From Candidatus Kutchimonas denitrificans (GTDB lineage: Bacteria > Gemmatimonadota > Gemmatimonadetes > Palauibacterales > KS3-K002): a DNA stretch of 64,000 bases. The position numbers and the translations under genes are program-made. Shown here one piece after another: positions 58,937-64,000 of this stretch. The notes beneath the pieces are model-generated. The model saw only the letters and a program-made list of their open reading frames with translations, had not been told where the DNA came from and did not search any database. Location: contig JAACAK010000113.1 in NCBI GenBank assembly GCA_011774835.1, forward strand, positions 69,029-133,028. The letters run 5' to 3'. How positions within the stretch are numbered: position 1 is the first letter of the stretch; each line of letters starts with the position of its first letter.

Positions 58937-59245
58937 CCGCCGTGGGATCCTACGAGACCAGCCAGCTCACCAGCAGGTGACATAGGCAGGAGAGGATGAT
59001 CCGTCTGATCACGCGGGGCTCCTTTCGGGGTGATTCGAGCGCCGGGACGATCCGGCTGGGGCCGCGAGGGGACGAGGTTTTCGTCTTCGCGGGCAAGCGG
59101 TGTGCCGCGGGCGATGTGACTGCGAAGCCGCCTGCGCTGTGCTTCGGTCGCGCTCCTCGCGCCTCGACGCTGCGTCGGCCCCGTGTGACCTCGACACTTC
59201 CGTGTCTCATCGGGACGCGGGGGACCAAGCTGCAGGAGGTGTGAG

Positions 59246-60064
59246 TTGTTCCCGCCCGCCGTGAGCGCGGTTCACCTGGTGACGTTGCGGAGCCGGTTGC
59301 TCCGGCAGGGCGTTTGGGTCTACCGTGTGGGTCCGTGGCTCATCGACACCGGGCCGGCGCACGCGCGGCGGCAGCTGCTCGGGTGGTCGGGAAGTGCAGA
59401 GGCCGACGGCTGCCTGATCAGCCATGGCGACGAGGACCATGTGGGGAACGCCGGCGCGCTCCAGCGGCGCGGAATCGTCTTGCGGGCGCCACCGGAGGTA
59501 CTGGCCGAGCTGAACTGGACGCCGCGCCTGCCGCTCTACCGGCGCTGGGCCTGGGGAACGCCCGAGGCCGCCGATGTCCTGCCGCTCCACGGCCCGGTCG
59601 ACCGGGACGGCTGGCGCCTGGTTCCGATCCACACACCGGGCCACTCGGCCGATCATTTCGTCTACCACGAGCCGGAACGGGCCCTGGTCTTTTCGGCAGA
59701 CCTTTACGTCGCCGCTCGCGTCCCCGTCGCCCGACCTCGCGAGAACGTCGGCCGCCTGATCGACTCGCTCCGTCGCGTCCGCGAGCTCGAGCCCGAGATG
59801 CTGTTCTGCGCGCACCGCGGCCCGATCGACGATCCGGCCGCACGGCTGACCGCCAAGCTCGACTGGCTCGAGGAGCTGGTCGGTCGAGCCCGCGAACTGG
59901 CCGGTCGAGGGTGGGAAACGCGACGGATCGCACGCCGCCTGCTGGGCCGCGAGGGCGTGATTACCTGGGTGACGGGCGGCGAATACTCGAAGGCGAACCT
60001 GATCGAGGCGGCGCTGGCGGATAGCGGTTCTAACGGTCCTGGCACGGACATCGACACGATCTGA
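59246..60064 (+). CDS. Metallo-beta-lactamase-fold hydrolase
   Basis: LISHGDEDHVGNAG, HTPGHSADHFVYH; winged-helix-like C-terminal region. Confidence 0.9.
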   Translation: MFPPAVSAVHLVTLRSRLLRQGVWVYRVGPWLIDTGPAHARRQLLGWSGSAEADGCLISHGDEDHVGNAGALQRRGIVLRAPPEVLAELNWTPRLPLYRRWAWGTPEAADVLPLHGPVDRDGWRLVPIHTPGHSADHFVYHEPERALVFSADLYVAARVPVARPRENVGRLIDSLRRVRELEPEMLFCAHRGPIDDPAARLTAKLDWLEELVGRARELAGRGWETRRIARRLLGREGVITWVTGGEYSKANLIEAALADSGSNGPGTDIDTI

Positions 60065-60112
60065 ACCGCCGCGATCCTGCCGTCGCCGGCATCGAGCTCA
60101 ACGGAGGAGGCT

Positions 60113-60664
60113 ATGCGTACTCTCTTGTTCGTCGCGTGCTGCTGGCTCGTCGTCGGCGTCGGGGTAGTCGACGCCCAACACGAACAGCACCGCTCGCCCT
60201 ACGCCGATGAAGCGGCCAGCGAGATCGCATCGCTCTCGGCCAAAGAGGTCGAGGGGTTGCGCAACGGCGACGGGATGGGCTTGGCCCGGGCGGCGGAGCT
60301 CAACAGTTACCCGGGTCCCCGGCACGTCATCGACCTGGCCGACGAGCTGAGTCTCTCCGCCGAGCAGCGAGCCCGGGTGACGGAGATCTTCGACGCGATG
60401 CACGAGGCGGCGGTCCGCCTGGGCGCCGAGATCATCGAGGCCGAAGGCACAATGAGCCGACGGTTCGAGCATCGGCACATCGATCGGGCGGCGCTCGAGG
60501 AGCTAACCGAAAAGCTGGGCGCGCTCTACGGCGACCTTCGCAACGTTCACCTCGAGGCGCACCTGGCGGTGGCGGAGGTGCTCGATCCCGAGCAGATCGC
60601 GGAGTACGATCGATTGCGTGGTTACGCTGACCGGCGTGAAGAGATGGAGGACGGCGAGGGTTAA
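60113..60664 (+). CDS. Spy/CpxP/ZraP-like periplasmic protein
   Basis: Signal peptide; LSLSAEQRARVTEIFDAMHEAAVRLGAEI and LDPEQIAEYDRLRGY helical pattern. Confidence 0.75.
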   Translation: MRTLLFVACCWLVVGVGVVDAQHEQHRSPYADEAASEIASLSAKEVEGLRNGDGMGLARAAELNSYPGPRHVIDLADELSLSAEQRARVTEIFDAMHEAAVRLGAEIIEAEGTMSRRFEHRHIDRAALEELTEKLGALYGDLRNVHLEAHLAVAEVLDPEQIAEYDRLRGYADRREEMEDGEG

Positions 60665-60675
60665 GCGTTCGCGGC

Positions 60676-61530
60676 TCAGCGGTCGCCCCGCCGTCCGAGG
60701 AACGACACGCCCAGGCTGCCGGAGCGCACGTCGCCCCCCGACTCGAGCCCGGCGACCCCGGTCGCGCGGGTCGAGGTGCCGTGCAGGTTGACGCCGATCC
60801 GGAAACTCTCGAAGTCGCCGTCACCGTTCCACTCCGCCAGCGCCAGGAACTCGAGCTGTGGGATCACCCGCCACGATCCGCCGATCCGAAACGCCCGGAA
60901 GTCGCCGGTGGTTCGGTAGTCGCCCTGAGCCGACAGGCTGAACCGCCCGGTCTCCGGTTCTCGGAACGTGACCGCGCCGACCACACGCTCGTCCAGCAGG
61001 GTGTCCCGGACGACCGGCGACCCGATGTCGCGCCAGGTGAGACCGAGGCTGAAGCCGGAGGGGGCGACGAACAGATAACCGAGGTCCCAGCTGCCGTCTG
61101 CGTCGCCCACCGTGCGCCACGTCCGGGTGACGCCGAACCCGTTCCCCCGAGTCGCCAGTCCCACCGACAGCGTGTAGCTGTCACCCTGCGGGGCGCGCCC
61201 CGGATCCCGGTACTCGTCGTGGCCGTACCCGAACCCGACGGGTCCCCACTGAAGGCCGATCAGATACTGGCCCGCCTTCCAGCTCCGATCTTCCGGACGG
61301 TCGAACGCGACGTGTCCGCCCAGCAGCGACGCGTTGAAATAGCCGGAGGCGGCCGGGTTCACCCAGAGGCCCGCCGCGTTCCCGTACTCGGAGACGAACC
61401 GGTACGTCTGCACGTCGGTCACCCGGTACTGGCCGGCCGCGGGCGTCGCGGTCAGCGTCAGGATGGCCAGTCCCAAGATTTTGGAGAATCGCACCGGTCG
61501 GCAGCTCCCCCGCTGGTAACCACCCCCCAT
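60676..61530 (-). CDS. Outer-membrane beta-barrel-like hypothetical protein
   Basis: Signal peptide; repeated amphipathic strands. Confidence 0.65.
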   Translation of the reverse strand: MGGGYQRGSCRPVRFSKILGLAILTLTATPAAGQYRVTDVQTYRFVSEYGNAAGLWVNPAASGYFNASLLGGHVAFDRPEDRSWKAGQYLIGLQWGPVGFGYGHDEYRDPGRAPQGDSYTLSVGLATRGNGFGVTRTWRTVGDADGSWDLGYLFVAPSGFSLGLTWRDIGSPVVRDTLLDERVVGAVTFREPETGRFSLSAQGDYRTTGDFRAFRIGGSWRVIPQLEFLALAEWNGDGDFESFRIGVNLHGTSTRATGVAGLESGGDVRSGSLGVSFLGRRGDR

Positions 61531-61648
61531 CCCGCCCCTATTCTGCGCCTTACGTCGCGAGGGGGCAAGGGAACCTCGTCCGGTCCTTGACCTGACCGGG
61601 CTGGTGAGGTATCACTTCGGGTTCAAAAACACGCCTCAAGGGAGTTGC

Positions 61649-62398
61649 ATGAATCATAGAGCACAGGCTGCCGGCTCGGACACCGGCCGCAGGGTGGTGG
61701 TCGAGGCCCGGGAGGTCAGCAAGCGGTACGCCCGCAACTGGGCCCTCAAGGCGGTGGACCTCCGGGTCGAGGGGGGTGAGCTGGTCTCGCTGCTGGGACC
61801 CAACGGTTCCGGGAAGAGCACGCTGCTGCGGGTTCTGACTGGCGTGACGCGTCCCACCTACGGCTCGGTCGAGCTGTTCGGCGCGCCGCCAAAGACCAGC
61901 AACGGAAAGCGTCAGCACCTCGGTGTGCTGCCGCCCCAGTCGTATTTGTACGGCGAGCTCACGGCTCTCGAGAACCTGAACTTCGCCGCCGTCATGTACG
62001 GCCTGAAGAGCCACGACGACGAGCTGGTCGAGGCCCTGGCCCACGTGGGGCTGGAGCAGGCGGCCGACCGGCAGGTCCGTACCTTCTCCAGCGGCATGCG
62101 CAAGCGGCTGGCGCTGGCCCGAGCGACGCTCCACGACCCGGAGCTCGTGCTGCTGGACGAGCCGTACGGCGCGCTGGACGTCGAGGGGATCGGGTGGGTG
62201 GACGCTTTCGTGGGCGAGCTTCGCGAGGCGGGCAAGACGCTGGTGATCGCCACCCACGAGATCGGCCGGGCGCTGGCGCTGTGCGATCGTGCGGTCTCGC
62301 TGCGCGGCGGCCGTGTGGTGTACGACGGCCCCACCTCCTCCTACGAGGGCGCCGTATCCGGCGCCACCGATTCGGTCCGGATGGAGGCGAAGCGCTGA
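61649..62398 (+). CDS. ccmA: Heme exporter ABC ATPase CcmA
   Basis: GPNGSGKST, SSGMRKRLALARATLHDPELVLLDEP; followed by ccmB and ccmC. Confidence 0.9.
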   Translation: MNHRAQAAGSDTGRRVVVEAREVSKRYARNWALKAVDLRVEGGELVSLLGPNGSGKSTLLRVLTGVTRPTYGSVELFGAPPKTSNGKRQHLGVLPPQSYLYGELTALENLNFAAVMYGLKSHDDELVEALAHVGLEQAADRQVRTFSSGMRKRLALARATLHDPELVLLDEPYGALDVEGIGWVDAFVGELREAGKTLVIATHEIGRALALCDRAVSLRGGRVVYDGPTSSYEGAVSGATDSVRMEAKR

Positions 62399-63102
62399 TG
62401 GGTGACGCCAGGCGGGCGCTGGCGCTGGTCCGCAAGGACCTGCTGACCGAGCGGCGGAGCAAGGCGGCGTTCAACGCCATGGCGTTCTTCGCCGCCATGG
62501 TGCTCTTCATCTTCAGCTTCGCACTGGGGCCCGACGCGCCAGGCATGGCCGCGGGCTCGGGACAGACGCTGCTGCAATATCTGTGGCCGGGTCTGCTCTG
62601 GGTGGCGATCTTCTTCACCGGGATCCTGGCCCTCAGTCGCTCGTTCCAGGTCGAGATGGAGAGCGGTGGCATGGAGGCGCTGCGGCTCTACCCCGGCGAC
62701 AAGAAGGCGATCTACGCCGGCAAGCTGGCCGCCAACCTGATCATCCTTGGGGCGATGGAGCTGATCCTGATCCCCGTCTCCGCCATCCTCTATAACATAG
62801 ACCTGATCGACAAGCTGCCGGCGCTGCTCGGTGTCGTCGCCCTCGGCAGCCTGGGGTTCGCCGCGGTGGGCACGTTCTACGCGGCGCTCACCGCGAACTT
62901 GCGGGCCCGCGACGTCATGTTGCCGGTGCTCCTCTTCCCGGTGCTGGTCCCGGTCATCGTGGCGGCGGTGAAGGCGACCACACTGGTTGTCCGCGGCGAC
63001 CTGATGGGCGAGCTTTGGACCTGGATCCGCATCCTGGGACTGATCGATCTGGTGCTGCTGACCGTCTGCACGCTCACCTTCGAGTTCGCGATCGAGGAGT
63101 AG
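62398..63102 (+). CDS. ccmB: Heme exporter protein CcmB
   Basis: VRKDLLTERRSKAAFNAMAFFAAMVLFIFSFALGP, LWVAIFFTGILALSRSF. Confidence 0.92.
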   Translation: MGDARRALALVRKDLLTERRSKAAFNAMAFFAAMVLFIFSFALGPDAPGMAAGSGQTLLQYLWPGLLWVAIFFTGILALSRSFQVEMESGGMEALRLYPGDKKAIYAGKLAANLIILGAMELILIPVSAILYNIDLIDKLPALLGVVALGSLGFAAVGTFYAALTANLRARDVMLPVLLFPVLVPVIVAAVKATTLVVRGDLMGELWTWIRILGLIDLVLLTVCTLTFEFAIEE

Positions 63103-63134
63103 ACGGTCAGAGCTTTCATAAGGAGGGCAAGCCC

Positions 63135-63815
63135 GTGACGGCTGACAAATTCGGTAAGATCTGCGGCATCGCCGCGCTCGTCCTGCTCGCTGTGGGACTC
63201 GCCACCGGCATGCTCGTCGCCCCTCGAGAGCGGATCATGGGGGACGTGTACCGCATCATGTTCGTCCACTTCCCCAGCTGGGTGGGTACTGCCGCCGGCT
63301 ACCTCACCGCGTTCGTTGCCAGCATCGCCTACATAAAGACCCGTGACTTCAAGTGGGATTACTGGGGCCAGGCGGGCGCCGAGGTCGGCCTGCTGTTCAA
63401 CGTGACCGGCCTGATCACCGGCGCGCTGTGGGGCCGGCCGACCTGGGGCGTCTACTGGACCTGGGACCCGCGGCTCACCACCACCGCGATCATGGCGATC
63501 ACCTTCGCCGGCTACCTGGTGCTGCGCGCGTTCATGGAGGACCCCGAGAGCCGGGCGCGCGCGGCGTCGCTGGTCGCGATCGTCGGCTTCGTGAACGTGC
63601 CGATCGTCTACTTCTCGGTCCGCTGGTGGCGCACGCTGCACCAGGTGCAGTCCAGTCCCGAGACCGTCGACCCGCAGATGGTCTGGCCGCTGCGCGCCAT
63701 GATGCTGGCCTTCCTGCTGCTCGGCGTGTTCATGATGACCCGACGCGTCATGCTCGCGCGCCTGCGCGGCGAGGAGGAAATGGAAATGGTGAGATTGGAG
63801 GTGGCACGTGACTAA
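63135..63815 (+). CDS. ccmC: Cytochrome c biogenesis protein CcmC (CcsA-type)
   Basis: YRIMFVHFPSWVGTAAGYL, WGRPTWGVYWTWDPRLTT tryptophan-rich motif; GTG start. Confidence 0.92.
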   Translation: MTADKFGKICGIAALVLLAVGLATGMLVAPRERIMGDVYRIMFVHFPSWVGTAAGYLTAFVASIAYIKTRDFKWDYWGQAGAEVGLLFNVTGLITGALWGRPTWGVYWTWDPRLTTTAIMAITFAGYLVLRAFMEDPESRARAASLVAIVGFVNVPIVYFSVRWWRTLHQVQSSPETVDPQMVWPLRAMMLAFLLLGVFMMTRRVMLARLRGEEEMEMVRLEVARD

Positions 63816-64000
63816 GACCGCAATCGTCGCCATCGTCGTCGGCCTGGCCGCCATCGCACTCGTCGTCTTCGCTGCCACCACCCGCGACATGAGCAACGCC
63901 GACTTCCTGATTGCCGCCTACGCCTCGGCGACCGTCATCCTGGTCATCTATATCGTGTCCCTGAGCAACCGGCTGAAGAAGGCGCAGGAAGCTAGAGGCG
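63808..64000 (+). CDS. Small membrane protein, CcmD-like position, partial at window edge
   Basis: GTG start overlapping ccmC stop; single TM followed by RLKKAQEA. Confidence 0.5.
   Translation, partial: MTKTAIVAIVVGLAAIALVVFAATTRDMSNADFLIAAYASATVILVIYIVSLSNRLKKAQEARG

Noticed and set aside
1-64000. CRISPR arrays, transposases, phage genes, tRNA or rRNA genes
   Set aside because: No regularly spaced repeats, transposase or integrase motifs, or RNA-gene signatures were found by eye; short tRNAs could be missed without a covariance search

Overview
This is a 64-kb window of high-GC bacterial chromosome. Gene content and style suggest Gemmatimonadota or a related lineage, but that is inference. 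Most of it is ordinary chromosomal genes: dnaE2; trpS; purA; the S16-RimM-TrmD-L19-RnhB operon; pilT; an HtrA-type protease; a Ser/Thr kinase; ccmABC. No tRNA, rRNA, CRISPR or transposase was recognised. The main accessory feature is a ~12-kb electron-transfer locus (15.1-27.3 kb). It has two convergent cytochrome b modules and about 52 c-type heme motifs in five multiheme proteins, plus a four-cluster Fe-S protein and an NrfD-like membrane subunit. Module A (+ strand) has a normal Rieske protein and a cytochrome b with PEWY. Module B (- strand) has a Rieske-fold protein that has lost all four [2Fe-2S] ligands but kept both disulfide cysteines. Its cytochrome b has TWIV in place of PEWY but keeps all four heme-b histidines. 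This looks like a second bc-type complex with a coherently dismantled Qo site, and is the best candidate for an undescribed system. The second main finding is a selenoprotein gene absent from the ORF track (28437-28658, - strand). It is an Rdx/SelW-like CxxU protein with an in-frame UGA and a SECIS-like hairpin. Other findings are a luxE-luxC pair without luxAB, an in-frame insert in dnaE2 containing an inverted repeat, hairpin leaders before dnaE2 and purA, unusual palindromic intergenic elements, and a frameshifted nucleotide-transporter/HEAT gene.
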